DNA of 64,000 bases from Pseudomonadota bacterium (GTDB lineage: Bacteria; Pseudomonadota; Gammaproteobacteria; Burkholderiales; Ferrovaceae), in contig JAJZEH010000007.1 of assembly GCA_021805725.1 (NCBI GenBank), forward strand, positions 124,001 through 188,000, given 5' to 3'. Position numbers and translations under genes: made by a program. The notes under the pieces were generated by a model. That model made no database searches. It was not told the DNA's origin and worked only from the letters and a program-made list of their open reading frames with translations. Below, piece after piece: positions 52,296 to 63,505 of the stretch (position 1 is its first letter; the number at the start of each line of letters is the position of its first letter).

Positions 52296-54278
52296 TCATA
52301 ATTCCAGGGGGTCCACATCCAGAACCCAGCTGACACGGGAGCGCGCCATGGCGAACAAATGGGCTTGCCATGTAGTCAGAAAGGCCTGAAGGCGGCCACG
52401 ATGGCTGCATTGCGCCAACAGTTGCAGGCGGGTTTTACCCGCCAGTCGGGCCATCGGTGCTGGCACCGGGTCATAAATTTCGATGCCATCCGCAAGGGGT
52501 TGGGCCCATCGCACCGCTTCGGCCATGAAGGATTCCACATGGCTGGGGTTTTCGGCAGCAGCGCGAAGAATGGCCTGATACATGAAAGGAGGGAATCCTG
52601 CCAGGCGTCTTTGCTCCAGCTCTTGCTGCGCAAAGGTATCATAATCATGCTGCAGCAGCGCGCCGAACAATGGGTGGTCAGGAAAAGCCGTCTGGATCAT
52701 CACCTCACCCGGCCGGTCTGCACGCCCTGCGCGGCCAGCCACCTGAACCAGTTGGGAAAAAAGGCGCTCGCTGCCCCGGAAATCGCTGCTGAAGAGCGCG
52801 CCATCCACGTTGAGCGCTGCCACCAGCGTGATTTTTGGAAAATCATGTCCTTTGACCATGATTTGGGTCCCCACGATGATGTCCACCCTCCCTTCCTCTA
52901 TGGCCGCTGCAGTCTCCGCCCAGGCATCGCGCCGCGACAGCGTGTCGCTGTCCACGCGCAGGATCCGTGCGGCGGGGAATTGTTCGCGAAGCAGCGCTTC
53001 GATTTTCTGTGTTCCCTCACCGGTGGATTCCAGGCAGGCATTGCCGCATTCCGGGCAGTGCGAGGGAATGGGTCGCTGATCGCCACAATGATGGCAGCGC
53101 AAATGACGCGCACGCAGGTGTACCACCATGCGTGCGCTGCACCGGCTGCACTCGCAGACCCAGCCGCATTGACCGCAAAGCAGCACTGGGGCATATCCGC
53201 GCCGGTTGATAAAGACCAGGCTTTGATCTGCGCGCGCCAACCGTTGTCCAAGTGCCTCCAATATGGGTTTCGAGATCGTTTGGGGCGCATGTCTGGGCGG
53301 GGCGGCAACGAGCTCGATCAGCGGCAGGCGTGCCCTGGGGAGTGCCCGTTGCGACAATTTGAGCAGGTGATAGCGACCGGACTGACTATTCCACCAGGAT
53401 TCCAGTGCAGGTGTAGCAGATCCCAAAACCACCGGGATCTGCAGCATTTGGGCGCGAACGATGGCAAGATCGCGCGCCGAGTAGCGCAATCCTTCCTGTT
53501 GCTTGTACGAGGCGTCATGTTCCTCGTCCACCACGATGAGTCCCAAGCGGGGAATGGGACATAGCACCGCGAGACGCGTGCCCAGAATGACCGAAGCTTC
53601 GCCGCGCTGTGCCCTGAGCCAGCGCGTCACGCGTTCCTTCTCTCCCAGATTGCTATGCAGGCTCACCATTGAAATGTCGGGCAATCGCTGACGGAAGCGC
53701 AACTCAAACTGGGGCGTGAGGTTGATCTCGGGTGTCAGCACCAGAACCTGCCTGCCCTGCTGCACCCAATGCTGGATGGCATTGAGGTAAACCTCTGTTT
53801 TGCCACTTCCCGTGATGCCCTTGAGCAAAAAGGGCCGAAAGCCGGCACCTTGCGCACGAATGGCCGCCACCGCATTGCATTGATCCGGCGTCAGCGTGGG
53901 AAAGGCTACTGCTTCCGGTATGGCGGTCTTTGCCTGTCGCTTGGGGGGAGTCCAGCCCGAGATCCTGCGTAGTCCGGGTGGGAGCGCATTCAGGATGACC
54001 TGCCCCAGGGGGTGGTGGTAGTAGTCACTGCAAAATCGCAAAAAATGGAGGTCTGACGCTGACAAGGCGGGCACATCCCGCCACAGCATCCTGACGGGCT
54101 TGATCTGTTCCACAGGGTGTTCAGAACCTGTGTTGACGGCCAGAATGACCCCGACCTTTTCTTCCTGGCCGAAAGGGACCAGCACGCGCCGGCCCACATC
54201 ATCTGCCGTGGCCGTTGGCGCTTCGTAATCAAAGAGGCGATTGAGGGGGATGTCTAGTGCGACCTGGACAATCGGCAT
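52296..54278 (-). CDS. priA: Primosomal protein N' (PriA helicase)
   Basis: This 660-residue superfamily 2 helicase restarts stalled forks. It has an N-terminal 3'-DNA-binding domain (VQVALDIPLNRLFDYEAP), Walker A GITGSGKT at 154-161, the DEEH box in LIVVDEEHDASYKQQEGLRYSARD, two zinc clusters in CGQCGWVCECSRC and CHHCGDQ to CPECG, and motif VI region QVAGRAGRADRPGEV. It is somewhat shorter than the E. coli protein (about 730). A perfect DnaA box lies 52 bp upstream of its start. Confidence 0.97.
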   Translation of the reverse strand: MPIVQVALDIPLNRLFDYEAPTATADDVGRRVLVPFGQEEKVGVILAVNTGSEHPVEQIKPVRMLWRDVPALSASDLHFLRFCSDYYHHPLGQVILNALPPGLRRISGWTPPKRQAKTAIPEAVAFPTLTPDQCNAVAAIRAQGAGFRPFLLKGITGSGKTEVYLNAIQHWVQQGRQVLVLTPEINLTPQFELRFRQRLPDISMVSLHSNLGEKERVTRWLRAQRGEASVILGTRLAVLCPIPRLGLIVVDEEHDASYKQQEGLRYSARDLAIVRAQMLQIPVVLGSATPALESWWNSQSGRYHLLKLSQRALPRARLPLIELVAAPPRHAPQTISKPILEALGQRLARADQSLVFINRRGYAPVLLCGQCGWVCECSRCSARMVVHLRARHLRCHHCGDQRPIPSHCPECGNACLESTGEGTQKIEALLREQFPAARILRVDSDTLSRRDAWAETAAAIEEGRVDIIVGTQIMVKGHDFPKITLVAALNVDGALFSSDFRGSERLFSQLVQVAGRAGRADRPGEVMIQTAFPDHPLFGALLQHDYDTFAQQELEQRRLAGFPPFMYQAILRAAAENPSHVESFMAEAVRWAQPLADGIEIYDPVPAPMARLAGKTRLQLLAQCSHRGRLQAFLTTWQAHLFAMARSRVSWVLDVDPLEL

Positions 54279-54329
54279 GGGTTGCGGGTTTTCAGCGTTT
54301 TTTGGCTGGGAATGCTGGTCTGGCCGGGC

Positions 54330-54338
54330 TGTGGATAA
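54330..54338 (-). promoter_or_regulatory. Perfect DnaA box upstream of priA
   Basis: TGTGGATAA on the plus strand, TTATCCACA on the minus strand, is an exact nine-base DnaA box 52 bp upstream of the priA start codon. It lies about 22 kb from the origin region and could be regulatory or chance. Confidence 0.5.
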
Positions 54339-54503
54339 CTCTGTTCATAACTCCCTGCCAAGCTGAAAATTGTGATCCATTTGCGGAGGATGCGTCTTGA
54401 GGCAATGAACCGCGAAATGAAATATTCCTTCAAAATCAATAATTTATTCTAAAGCACGCGCTAAGTGGCTTGATTTTTATGCGTTTGTTTCCAGGGCATT
54501 ACA

Positions 54504-54521
54504 ATTGTGCATAAGCACAAT
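54504..54521. repeat. Short perfect inverted repeat after hemE
   Basis: ATTGTGC and GCACAAT are separated by ATAA. It lies 27 bp past the hemE stop. No T-tract follows on the minus strand, so it is not a standard intrinsic terminator; it could be an operator for priA. Confidence 0.45.
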
Positions 54522-54548
54522 GGAACAATGCAGTAAATCGGCCCGTTG

Positions 54549-55604
54549 TCAACGGGATTCGCGACTTAATGAATGCACGGCTTCCACCATGGCAGCGACA
54601 TTTTCAGGGTCGGTAAAGCGCGAAATGCCGTGCCCCAGATTAAAAACATGCCCCGCCCCAGGGCCGAAGCCCTCAAGAATGCGGGCCACTTCGCGGCGAA
54701 TGACCTCAGGGGTGCCAAACAGGACGGAAGGATCCATGTTGCCCTGCAGCGCAACACGATCGCCAATCCGATGACGGGCCGTGGCAATATCCGTGGTCCA
54801 GTCCAGGCCTACGGCATCAAATCCGGCTTCTGCGATGGCTTCAAGCCATAAGCCGCCGCCCTTGGTAAACACAATGCTGGGAACGCGTCGTCCTTCCGCA
54901 TGGCGGGTCAAGCCGGCTGCGATGCGGGACAAATAAGCCAGGGAAAATTCATGGTACGCCGGCGTGGTCAGGGTTCCGCCCCAGGTATCGAACACCATCA
55001 CGGCCTGGGCCCCTGCAGCGATCTGCGCGTTCAGGTAAAGAATGACGGCTTCAGTGGTGGTTTCCAGGATATGGTGCAACAAATCGGGGCGCCGATAAAG
55101 CATGCCCTTGATGTGCCTGAAGTCTTCGGAACCACCGCCTTCCACCATGTAGCAGGCCAGGGTAAAGGGGCTACCGGAAAATCCAATCAGGGGTACGGAT
55201 CCGCCCAAGGCTCTCTTGATCTGGGTCACGGCATCCAGGACATAGCGCAGGTGCTCGGTGGGGTCGGGAGCCGTCAGGTTGCGAACTTCCCATTCGTCGC
55301 GAAGCGGACGCTCCAGTTTTGGGCCTTCGCCTTCCGCAAAGTAAAGCCCCAGTCCCATGGCATCCGGGATGGTGAGGATATCGGAAAACAGGATGGCGGC
55401 ATCCAGTGGATAGCGCGCCAGCGGTTGCAGGGTGACTTCGGTGGCCAGGTCCGGATTCTTGCACAGATCAAGGAAACTTCCGGCGCGCGCCCGCGTGGCA
55501 TTGTATTCCGGCAGATAGCGTCCTGCCTGGCGCATGATCCAAAGGGGCGTATAGGCCGTGGGTTGGCGCAACAGCGCCTTGAGGAAGGTATCGTTTTGGA
55601 GCAT
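54549..55604 (-). CDS. hemE: Uroporphyrinogen decarboxylase
   Basis: This 351-residue haem-pathway enzyme converts uroporphyrinogen III to coproporphyrinogen III. The family signatures are [29 protein letters not shown] near the N-terminus, with substrate-binding Arg residues, and [17 protein letters not shown] with the catalytic Asp. [22 protein letters not shown] is also present. It lies eight bases after gltD. Confidence 0.97.
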   Translation of the reverse strand: MLQNDTFLKALLRQPTAYTPLWIMRQAGRYLPEYNATRARAGSFLDLCKNPDLATEVTLQPLARYPLDAAILFSDILTIPDAMGLGLYFAEGEGPKLERPLRDEWEVRNLTAPDPTEHLRYVLDAVTQIKRALGGSVPLIGFSGSPFTLACYMVEGGGSEDFRHIKGMLYRRPDLLHHILETTTEAVILYLNAQIAAGAQAVMVFDTWGGTLTTPAYHEFSLAYLSRIAAGLTRHAEGRRVPSIVFTKGGGLWLEAIAEAGFDAVGLDWTTDIATARHRIGDRVALQGNMDPSVLFGTPEVIRREVARILEGFGPGAGHVFNLGHGISRFTDPENVAAMVEAVHSLSRESR

Positions 55605-55612
55605 GCTGGCCC

Positions 55613-57049
55613 TTAGCGGGGGAGGGTGGAGCCACCCATGAGGAATTCGTCCACGGCACGCGCCACCTGCCGGCCTTCACGGATGGCCCAGACCACCAGG
55701 GACTGGCCGCGGCGCATGTCGCCTGCGGCAAACACCTTGGGAAGCGACGTTTGATACTGCTCGGCATTGGCCGCCACATTGCCACGCGCATCCAGGGCAA
55801 CACCCAGCTGCTGCAGCAGTCCGGCATGGACGGGGTGCAGGTAGCCCATGGCCAGCAACACCAGGTCTGCCTTGATCTCGAATTCCGATCCCGCAACCTC
55901 GGACATGGCCATCTGGCCATCGTCACCCTGCTTCCACTCCAGGCGCACGGCCTGCAGTTTTTCGAGGCGACCATTGCTGCCCTTGAAGGCCTTGGTAGCC
56001 ACGCTCCAGTCCCGGTTACAACCTTCTTCCTGCGAGGAAGACGTGCGTAGCTTCATGGGGTAATTGGGCCAGACCAAAGACCTGTTCTCCTTTTCTGGAG
56101 GCCGGGGCATCAATTCAAATTGCGTGACCGAGGCGGCACCCTGGCGGATGGAAGTGCCGACGCAATCCGAGCCGGTATCCCCTCCGCCGATCACCACCAC
56201 ATGCTTGCCGGTGGCGAGAATCTGGTTGGCGACTTCATCCCCGGCATTGTGCTTGTTTTGTTGTGGCAGGAACGACATGGCAAAGTGCACGCCATTGAGT
56301 TCGCGTCCTGGAACGGCCAAATCACGAGGGTGTTCAGAGCCTCCGGTCAGGACTACGGCATCGAAATCAGCCAGCAAGCTTGAGGCTTCCAGTGTCACGC
56401 CCACATGCTGGTTGGTGCGAAACTCGACGCCTTCAGCCGCCATTTGCGCCATGCGGCGGTCAATCAGGTGTTTTTCCATCTTGAAATCGGGAATGCCGTA
56501 GCGCAGCAGCCCACCGATGCGATCGCTCTTCTCGAACAGCACCACGGCATGGCCCGCTCGCGCCAGCTGCTGGGCGGCGGCCATGCCGGCAGGCCCCGAA
56601 CCGACCACGGCAACGCGCTTGCCTGTCTTGTGGGAGGCAATCTGGGGTTGAACCCAGCCCGCTTCCCAGCCCTTGTCGATGATGGTGTGCTCGATGTTCT
56701 TGATCGTGACCGCGTCGTCATTGATGTTGAGCACGCAGGCCGCTTCGCAAGGGGCAGGGCAGATGCGGCCGGTAAATTCCGGAAAATTATTGGTGGAATG
56801 CAGGCTCTCCAGGGCTTCCTTCCAGTAGCCGCGGTACACCAAATCATTCCAGTCCGGAATGATGTTGTTGACCGGGCAGCCGGTTTGGCAGAATGGAATG
56901 CCGCAATCCATGCAGCGCGCGCCTTGACGGCTGACATCGGTATCTGCCAGGGGCAGCGTGAATTCGCGGTAGAAGCCGACACGCTCTGTCGGCGGCAAGG
57001 ATGCGGGATCCTGCCTTTTGATTTCCATGAATCCAGTGATTTTACCCAT
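55613..57049 (-). CDS. gltD: Glutamate synthase small (beta) subunit
   Basis: This 478-residue subunit passes electrons from NADPH to GltB. The N-terminal Cys clusters [17 protein letters not shown] and [11 protein letters not shown] bind 4Fe-4S centres. An FAD motif [24 protein letters not shown] and an NADPH motif [17 protein letters not shown] follow. I chose the ATG at 57049 ([15 protein letters not shown]), the usual N-terminus, overlapping gltB by eight bases. The gene order gltB-gltD-hemE suggests one transcript. Confidence 0.96.
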   Translation of the reverse strand: MGKITGFMEIKRQDPASLPPTERVGFYREFTLPLADTDVSRQGARCMDCGIPFCQTGCPVNNIIPDWNDLVYRGYWKEALESLHSTNNFPEFTGRICPAPCEAACVLNINDDAVTIKNIEHTIIDKGWEAGWVQPQIASHKTGKRVAVVGSGPAGMAAAQQLARAGHAVVLFEKSDRIGGLLRYGIPDFKMEKHLIDRRMAQMAAEGVEFRTNQHVGVTLEASSLLADFDAVVLTGGSEHPRDLAVPGRELNGVHFAMSFLPQQNKHNAGDEVANQILATGKHVVVIGGGDTGSDCVGTSIRQGAASVTQFELMPRPPEKENRSLVWPNYPMKLRTSSSQEEGCNRDWSVATKAFKGSNGRLEKLQAVRLEWKQGDDGQMAMSEVAGSEFEIKADLVLLAMGYLHPVHAGLLQQLGVALDARGNVAANAEQYQTSLPKVFAAGDMRRGQSLVVWAIREGRQVARAVDEFLMGGSTLPR

Positions 57050-60000
57050 GGTGATCTGCTCTCCGTTCTGCATCCTGTTGCTGTTCTGCTGCGAGCTCCA
57101 TCAAGGCCCTACGGTATTCCACAGGCATGACCTTGACGAAGCGGGGCAGGTATTGATCCCAGTGCTCCAGGATGTCGCGAGCCCGGCCGCTGTTGGTATA
57201 GTGAAGATGATTTTCGATGAGCTTCTTCAGGAGAACGCAATCGCGTTCGCCCAGATGGTTGACCTTCACCTTGCCATGACTGTCCAGATTGCCGCGGGAT
57301 TCTTCCGAGGCGCTGTCTTCTTCAGGAATGGGTTCCAGTTCCACCATCGCGAGATTGCAGCGGTGCTCGAAGTCACCGGCTTCGTCAAGGACATAGGCTA
57401 CACCGCCACTCATGCCGGCGGCAAAGTTGCGACCTGCTTCACCCAGAACCACGACGGTACCGCCGGTCATGTATTCGCAGCCATGGTCGCCCACACCTTC
57501 AACCACTGCGGTGGCGCCCGAATTGCGCACGGCGAAGCGCTCGCCTGCAACGCCACGGAAGTAGCATTCACCACCCACTGCGCCGTACAACACGGTATTG
57601 CCGACGATGATGTTTTCCTCGGGCTTGATGGGGCAGTCGGCCGCCGGGTAAATTATGATGCGTCCGCCCGAAAGACCCTTTCCCACATAGTCGTTGGCTT
57701 CACCTTCCAGTTCCATGGTGATGCCATGGGCAAGGAAGGCACCAAAGCTTTGCCCCGCAGTGCCGTGGGCGCGCACGACGATGGTGTCGTCGGGCAAGCC
57801 GGCGTGGCCGTGACGGCGTGCCACTTCTCCTGACAGCATGGCGCCAATCGTACGATTGACGTTGCGTACGGCAGTTTCAATGATCACGGATTGTCGTTGC
57901 TCGAGGGCAGGCTTGGCCTGAGCGATCAACTGATGGTCGAGAGCCTGCCCCAACCCATGATCCTGACGCTCCTTCCAGGAACGGGCCACGTTGCCCGGCA
58001 TGTCCGGGCTGTGGAATATCCTGGAAAAATCCAGACCGCGAGCCTTCCAGTGGGAAATGCCCTGCTTCATGTCGAGCATGTCAACCCGTCCCACCATGTC
58101 GTCGAAGGTGCGAAATCCCATCTGTGCCATGTATTCGCGGACTTCTTCTGCAACGAAAAAGAAATAGTTGATGACGTGCTCGGGTTGGCCGGTGAATTTC
58201 TTGATCAATTCGGGATCCTGGGTAGCCACGCCGACCGGGCAGGTATTGAGGTGGCATTTGCGCATCATGATGCACCCCTCGACCACCAGGGGTGCCGTGG
58301 CAAATCCGAATTCATCGGCACCCAGCAAGGCACCGACCACCACGTCGCGCCCCGTTTTCATCTGACCGTCCGCCTGGACGCAGATGCGCCCGCGCAGCCG
58401 GTTGAGCACCAGCGTTTGCTGGGTCTCGGCAAGGCCCAACTCCCACGGAGAGCCGGCATACTTGATGGAGGAAAGCGGGGAGGCGCCGGTACCGCCATCA
58501 TGCCCGGAAATGGTCACATGATCTGCATGTGCCTTGGAAACGCCTGCGGCGATGGTGCCCACGCCGATTTCGGAGACCAGCTTGACGCTGATGCGGGCGC
58601 CCGAATTGACGTTCTTGAGATCGTGGATCAACTGTGCCAGATCTTCAATCGAGTAAATGTCGTGATGTGGTGGCGGGGAGATGAGTCCGACGCCAGGCAC
58701 GGAATGACGCAGCTTGCCGATGTATTTGCTGACTTTATGCCCCGGCAGCTGGCCGCCTTCGCCAGGCTTGGCGCCTTGGGCCATCTTGATCTGGATGTCG
58801 TCTGCATTGACCAGATATTCGGCGGTGACCCCAAAGCGACCGGAAGCGACCTGCTTGATGGCAGAACGCATGGAATCGCCATTGGGCATGGGCTTGAAGC
58901 GCTGCGGATCTTCGCCCCCTTCGCCGGTATTGGATTTGCCGCCGATGCGGTTCATTGCAATGGCCAGCGTGCTATGAGCTTCGTGGGATATGGACCCGAG
59001 GGACATGGCGCCCGTGGCAAAGCGCTTGACGATGGACTGCGCGGGTTCCACCTCGGACAGCGGGATGGGCTGGTCGGCGTGCCTGATCTCGAACAGGCCG
59101 CGCAACGTCATCAAACGCTGCGACTGGTCATTGATGGCCTTGGCGTATTCGCGGTAGGTGCTGTAGTTCCCGGTGCGTGTGGCATTCTGGAGTTTCGAGA
59201 TGCTCTCGGGAGTCCACATGTGGGCTTCACCACGGATGCGATAGGCGTATTCGCCCCCCGCGTCCAGGGCATCACGGTACAACGGCGCATCGGAAAAGGC
59301 CTGCTGGTGCAGGCGCAGCGATTCTTCGGCCACTTCATTCAGGCCAATGCCTTCCACGGTACTGGCGGTGCCGACAAAGTAATGTTTGACGAACTCGGAG
59401 TTGAGCCCGATGGCTTCAAAAATCTGTGCGCCGCAGTAGGACTGGTAGGTGGAGATGCCCATTTTGGACATGACCTTGAGCAACCCCTTCGAAACGGCCT
59501 TGACATAGCGCTTGCGGGCTTCCTTGAGCTCCAGGTCCTGGGGCAGGTAATGGCCCAGGACGGCCAGGGTTTCAAAGGCCAGGTAGGGATGTATGGCCTC
59601 GGCTCCGTAGCCTGCAAGCAGGGCAAAGTGGTGCACTTCGCGGGCGGAACCCGTTTCGACGACGATGCCGGTGCTGGTGCGCAAGCCGTTTTTCACCAGA
59701 TGATGGTGCACTGCGGCAGTGGCCAGCAGCGCGGGAACGGCCATCTGATCTGCATTCATGTCGCGATCGGACAGGATCAGGATGTTGCTGCCCTGACGCA
59801 CTGCAGCCAATACGGACTGACAGAGTGTCTCCAGGGCGCGCGCCATACCTGTCGCACCCTCGGCGACCGGGTAGCACATGGATAGCGTTGCAGAGCGGAA
59901 CTGACCCTGGGTGTAGTCGGAAATCACCCTGATCTTTTCCATGTCTTCCGGCGTCAGGACCGGCTGACTGACCTCCAGGCGAGGCTGGGGATCGGCCGCA

Positions 60001-61673
60001 TCAAAGCCCAGCAAATTAGGGCGTGGCCCGATGAAGGACACCAGGGACATCACCAGTTCTTCGCGAATGGGGTCAATGGGGGGATTGGTGACCTGGGCAA
60101 ACAGCTGCCTGAAATACTGGTAGAGCGACTTCGGCCGATTCGAGAGTACGGCCAGCGGGGTGTCGTCACCCATGGAACCGACAGCCTCCTGGCCGCTTGC
60201 CGCCATGGGGGCGAGCAGGAACTTGAGTTCCTCTTCGGTGTAGCCAAAAGCCTGTTGCCGATCCAGCAGCGAGACCCTCGACGCCTGCGGGGCCGTTGCG
60301 GTAGCCGCGGGAAGATCTTCGATGCGGGTCTGTGTTTTGGACAGCCACTGGCGGTAGGGGTGCGCGGCTGACAGTTGTTGCTTGAGCTCGCCATCGCTGA
60401 CGATGCGACCCTGTTCCAGATCGATCAGGAGCATTTTGCCCGGTTGGAGGCGCCATTTCTTGATGATTTTATGCTGCGGGATATCCAGCACACCCATTTC
60501 CGACGCCATCAACACGATGTCGTCGATGGTCTGCAAATAGCGTGCGGGTCGCAGTCCGTTCCGGTCCAGGGTGGCGCCAATCTGGCGGCCATCGGTGAAG
60601 GCCACGGCAGCAGGCCCGTCCCAGGGTTCCATCAGGGCTGCATGGTATTCGTAGTAAGCGCGTCGCTCTTCGTCCATCAGCGGGTTGCCGGCCCAGGCTT
60701 CGGGAATCAGCATGGTCATGGCCTGCACCAGCGGATATCCCCCAGCCACCAGCAATTCCAGCGCGTTGTCGAAACAGGCCGAATCCGACTGGCCTTCCAC
60801 GATGAGTGGCCAGATCTTGTCCAGGTCTTCGCCCAGGAACGAAGATGCAGTGGCCCCACGGCGGGCGGCCATCCAGTTGACGTTGCCGCGCAGGGTGTTG
60901 ATTTCACCGTTGTGGGCAATCATGCGGAAGGGATGGGCCAGATCCCAGGTGGGGAACGTGTTGGTGGAAAAACGCTGGTGCACCAGGGCGAGGGCAGAGA
61001 CCATGGCAGGATCGTTCAGATCGCCATAATACTGGCCTACCTGGTCTGCAAGCAGCATTCCCTTGTAGATCAAGGTGCGTGACGAGAGGGAGGGCAGGTA
61101 AAACTGGGTGCGCCCCATGCCTTGCCTTGCAACCAGATGTTCGGCGCGCTTGCGCAGCACGAACAGTTTGCGTTCAAAGGCGTTCTGATCGGGACATTGC
61201 GGTCCGCGCGCCAGGAAAAGCTGCCGGATCACGGGTTCCACCAGCTTGACGCTTTCACCCAGGCCGTTATTGTTGGTGGGGACGTCGCGCCAGCCCAGGA
61301 CGATCTGTCCTTCCTCGGTGGCGCATTGCGTCAGGGTTTTCTCGCAGGCCGCGCGTGCTGCCGCGTCCTGGGGCAAAAACACCATCCCAACGGCATATTC
61401 GCCCTGGGCTGGCAGGCTGATTTGGAGCGCAGCGGCTTCCTTGCGCAGAAATGCGTCCGGCATTTGAATCAGGATTCCTGCGCCATCGCCAGCCAACGGA
61501 TCCGCCCCCGTGGCACCGCGGTGCGTCAGGTTTTCCAGGATCTTGAGCCCCTGCTGGACAATGGCATGGCTCCGGACCCCCTTGATGTGGGCGACAAAAC
61601 CCACACCACAGGCATCGTGTTCGTGGGCAGGGTCATACAAGCCCTGACGGGGGGGCGTCGAAACGTGGTTCAA
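57042..61673 (-). CDS. gltB: Glutamate synthase large (alpha) subunit
   Basis: This 1543-residue enzyme makes glutamate from glutamine and 2-oxoglutarate. The class II amidotransferase domain follows a propeptide of about 21 residues, with nucleophile Cys22 in [14 protein letters not shown]. The FMN-binding synthase domain includes [35 protein letters not shown] and the 3Fe-4S cluster [15 protein letters not shown] near residue 1140. A GXGXG beta-helix forms the C-terminus ([30 protein letters not shown]). The start is TTG at 61673 with AGAGGT eight bases upstream. Length matches the family. Confidence 0.97.
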   Translation of the reverse strand: MNHVSTPPRQGLYDPAHEHDACGVGFVAHIKGVRSHAIVQQGLKILENLTHRGATGADPLAGDGAGILIQMPDAFLRKEAAALQISLPAQGEYAVGMVFLPQDAAARAACEKTLTQCATEEGQIVLGWRDVPTNNNGLGESVKLVEPVIRQLFLARGPQCPDQNAFERKLFVLRKRAEHLVARQGMGRTQFYLPSLSSRTLIYKGMLLADQVGQYYGDLNDPAMVSALALVHQRFSTNTFPTWDLAHPFRMIAHNGEINTLRGNVNWMAARRGATASSFLGEDLDKIWPLIVEGQSDSACFDNALELLVAGGYPLVQAMTMLIPEAWAGNPLMDEERRAYYEYHAALMEPWDGPAAVAFTDGRQIGATLDRNGLRPARYLQTIDDIVLMASEMGVLDIPQHKIIKKWRLQPGKMLLIDLEQGRIVSDGELKQQLSAAHPYRQWLSKTQTRIEDLPAATATAPQASRVSLLDRQQAFGYTEEELKFLLAPMAASGQEAVGSMGDDTPLAVLSNRPKSLYQYFRQLFAQVTNPPIDPIREELVMSLVSFIGPRPNLLGFDAADPQPRLEVSQPVLTPEDMEKIRVISDYTQGQFRSATLSMCYPVAEGATGMARALETLCQSVLAAVRQGSNILILSDRDMNADQMAVPALLATAAVHHHLVKNGLRTSTGIVVETGSAREVHHFALLAGYGAEAIHPYLAFETLAVLGHYLPQDLELKEARKRYVKAVSKGLLKVMSKMGISTYQSYCGAQIFEAIGLNSEFVKHYFVGTASTVEGIGLNEVAEESLRLHQQAFSDAPLYRDALDAGGEYAYRIRGEAHMWTPESISKLQNATRTGNYSTYREYAKAINDQSQRLMTLRGLFEIRHADQPIPLSEVEPAQSIVKRFATGAMSLGSISHEAHSTLAIAMNRIGGKSNTGEGGEDPQRFKPMPNGDSMRSAIKQVASGRFGVTAEYLVNADDIQIKMAQGAKPGEGGQLPGHKVSKYIGKLRHSVPGVGLISPPPHHDIYSIEDLAQLIHDLKNVNSGARISVKLVSEIGVGTIAAGVSKAHADHVTISGHDGGTGASPLSSIKYAGSPWELGLAETQQTLVLNRLRGRICVQADGQMKTGRDVVVGALLGADEFGFATAPLVVEGCIMMRKCHLNTCPVGVATQDPELIKKFTGQPEHVINYFFFVAEEVREYMAQMGFRTFDDMVGRVDMLDMKQGISHWKARGLDFSRIFHSPDMPGNVARSWKERQDHGLGQALDHQLIAQAKPALEQRQSVIIETAVRNVNRTIGAMLSGEVARRHGHAGLPDDTIVVRAHGTAGQSFGAFLAHGITMELEGEANDYVGKGLSGGRIIIYPAADCPIKPEENIIVGNTVLYGAVGGECYFRGVAGERFAVRNSGATAVVEGVGDHGCEYMTGGTVVVLGEAGRNFAAGMSGGVAYVLDEAGDFEHRCNLAMVELEPIPEEDSASEESRGNLDSHGKVKVNHLGERDCVLLKKLIENHLHYTNSGRARDILEHWDQYLPRFVKVMPVEYRRALMELAAEQQQDAERRADHHG

Positions 61674-61804
61674 TCGAGTAACCTCTGCGTTTTCAAATGA
61701 TCAAGTGCAAGGGGGCGCCGGAGTCAAACCGCAGGCGAAGGCAGGGCTGTACGTGTACGCACCGGGCATAGGATGATACAGCCATCCCCCTTGCGGGGCA
61801 ACAT
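61674..61804. other. aroB-gltB spacer, 131 bp
   Basis: The spacer shows a loose inverted repeat GGCTGTA / TACAGCC (61745-61751 and 61777-61783, 25-base loop) and a small CCCC/GGGG hairpin at 61787-61798. Neither fits a known riboswitch or intrinsic terminator. It may carry a gltB promoter or leader. Confidence 0.3.
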
Positions 61805-62923
61805 TCAGGCTGGAGATTCCGCGGCGCTACCTATAAAACGGCCCTGATTGGGCGTGAGTACCGCAGCTACGGATTCGGCCGGGGCCTCCTGGGTGAGTAT
61901 GGCCCGACCCAGGCCTTTGAGCAGTACGAAGCGAAGTTTCCCAGCCTCGACCTTCTTGTCCGAAGCCATGAGATCAAGATAGCGCGCAACCCCGAGGTTT
62001 GGGGCGCGGCAGGGCAATCCCGCCCTGAGCATCAGCGATTCAATGCGCGCCACATCTGCCGGACCAATCCAGCCCATGCGTTGCGAGAGATCGGCCGCCA
62101 GCAGGGTTCCTGCCGCCACCGCTTCGCCATGCAGCCAGGTGCCGTAGCCGGTACCGGCTTCGATGGCGTGCCCAAAGGTATGGCCCAGGTTGAGTAATGC
62201 GCGTACCCCCGTGGTTTCAAACTCATCCATGGCCACGACTTCAGCCTTGTTGCGACAGGCTTCCAGAATGGCCTGGCCAAGGATGTCCGGGTCGCGCTGG
62301 ATCAGGGCCTCCAGATGCTGGTCCAGCCAGTCCAGAAACGGCAGATCCCGAATCAGCCCATATTTGACGATTTCGGCAACACCGGAACGGAATTCGCGCA
62401 CGGGCAGCGTGTCCAGCGTCCCTGTGTCGGCCAGGACCAGGCGGGGTTGGTGGAAGGAGCCAATCAGATTCTTGCCCAGCAGATGATTGATCCCGGTCTT
62501 TCCACCCACCGAAGAATCCACCTGGGCCAGCAACGTCGTAGGCACCTGGATGAGCGGAACGCCGCGCAGGAAAGTGGCCGCGGCAAAACCGGCCAGGTCG
62601 CCGATCACGCCCCCGCCGAGAGCGATAATGGTGGTATTGCGCTCACAGCGGTGGGCAAGCAGCGCATCGTGAATCTGGTGAAGTGACTCGCGCGTTTTGT
62701 AGGCTTCGCCATCAGGCAGAACGATGGACATGCAACGAACGCCTGCGTCGGTGAGCGTGCGCTGCAATGTCTCGAGGTAGAGCGGGGCCACCGTGGTATT
62801 GGTGACAATGGCCACGTCAGGGCGTGTCAGGTGGGGCAGGATCAGGTCGGCGCGGCTGAGCAGGCCAGGCCCAATGTGGATGGGATAGGGTGCCCCGGCG
62901 AGGTCAACGGTCAAGGTTTTCAT
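61805..62923 (-). CDS. aroB: 3-dehydroquinate synthase
   Basis: This 372-residue shikimate-pathway enzyme cyclises DAHP using NAD and a divalent metal. It starts [22 protein letters not shown]. It contains [60 protein letters not shown], and the metal-binding His segments [13 protein letters not shown] and [10 protein letters not shown]. The ATG at 62923 overlaps aroK by 20 bp; the frame is open to 63157 but that part lies inside aroK. Confidence 0.97.
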   Translation of the reverse strand: MKTLTVDLAGAPYPIHIGPGLLSRADLILPHLTRPDVAIVTNTTVAPLYLETLQRTLTDAGVRCMSIVLPDGEAYKTRESLHQIHDALLAHRCERNTTIIALGGGVIGDLAGFAAATFLRGVPLIQVPTTLLAQVDSSVGGKTGINHLLGKNLIGSFHQPRLVLADTGTLDTLPVREFRSGVAEIVKYGLIRDLPFLDWLDQHLEALIQRDPDILGQAILEACRNKAEVVAMDEFETTGVRALLNLGHTFGHAIEAGTGYGTWLHGEAVAAGTLLAADLSQRMGWIGPADVARIESLMLRAGLPCRAPNLGVARYLDLMASDKKVEAGKLRFVLLKGLGRAILTQEAPAESVAAVLTPNQGRFIGSAAESPA

Positions 62924-63446
62924 GGATATTCTGTCGGGCAATTTCAGTTTCCAGTTGGGCCACCAGTCGTTGTACGCTCTGGTGCGCGGTATCAATGACG
63001 ATATGAGCGGTCTGCAGGTAAAGTGGATCTCGCTGTTCGTAGAGTTGCTGCAGGCGGGCCCTGGGGTCGTCAGTCTGCAGCAGGGGCCGTGAGCGGTCGT
63101 GGCGCGTGCGATGCCAGAGGTCTTCGGCAGAGGCGCGCAGGTAGATGACGGTGCCATGCTGGCGTAGCCGTTCGCGGGTTGTGGAGCTCAGGACGGCGCC
63201 ACCGCCCGTGGCCAGGACAATCCCCTGGCGCTCGACCAGTTGTGCGATGACATCTTCTTCGCGCAGACGGAAGCCTGCCTCGCCTTCCAGTTCGAAAATT
63301 GTGGCAATGCGAACCCCGGTCCTGGCCTCGATTTCCTGGTCGGAATCCACAAAAGCCAACTGCATGCGGCGGGCCAGTGCGCGTCCGACCGTTGTCTTGC
63401 CGGCACCCATCAGGCCAACCAAAAAAAAATTGCGATCTTCGTTCAT
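62904..63446 (-). CDS. aroK: Shikimate kinase
   Basis: This 180-residue kinase phosphorylates shikimate. It has the P-loop [30 protein letters not shown] (Asp pair for Mg and shikimate), [24 protein letters not shown], and the lid RPLLQ. I chose the ATG at 63446 with GGTGGG upstream; upstream codons to 63515 lie in the divergent promoter region. aroK-aroB is a conserved pair. Confidence 0.96.
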   Translation of the reverse strand: MNEDRNFFLVGLMGAGKTTVGRALARRMQLAFVDSDQEIEARTGVRIATIFELEGEAGFRLREEDVIAQLVERQGIVLATGGGAVLSSTTRERLRQHGTVIYLRASAEDLWHRTRHDRSRPLLQTDDPRARLQQLYEQRDPLYLQTAHIVIDTAHQSVQRLVAQLETEIARQNIHENLDR

Positions 63447-63472
63447 CCCACCATTGTATCCGAGCGACCCCT

Positions 63473-63478
63473 TATAAT
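63473..63478 (+). promoter_or_regulatory. Candidate -10 element for the PBP1A gene
   Basis: A perfect TATAAT lies 28 bp before the ATG at 63506 in the 59-bp aroK / PBP1A spacer. A -35 at 17 bp is not obvious; TTGTAT at 63454 is only 13 bp away. Confidence 0.4.
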
Positions 63479-63505
63479 GCGGTTCAGTCCATAGATGAGT
63501 GCGCC

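Larger units (their letters stand above)
54279..54548. other. AT-rich hemE-priA spacer, 270 bp
   Basis: This spacer contains no gene I can support. It holds a DnaA box near priA and an inverted repeat near hemE (listed separately), plus an AT-rich stretch at about 54412-54485. It probably carries the priA promoter and the end of the gltB-gltD-hemE transcript. Confidence 0.5.

Noticed and set aside
54254..54439. Small ORF upstream of priA on the minus strand
   Set aside because: It has no recognisable features and covers the spacer with the DnaA box and the priA start; it looks like a chance frame.
57891..59885. 664-codon open frame opposite gltB
   Set aside because: It is a mirror of a high-GC conserved gene; the plausible-looking protein has no family motif.
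61745..61783. Inverted repeat as a riboswitch upstream of gltB
   Set aside because: It has a single 7-bp stem with a 25-base loop and no match to a known glutamine or other riboswitch core.
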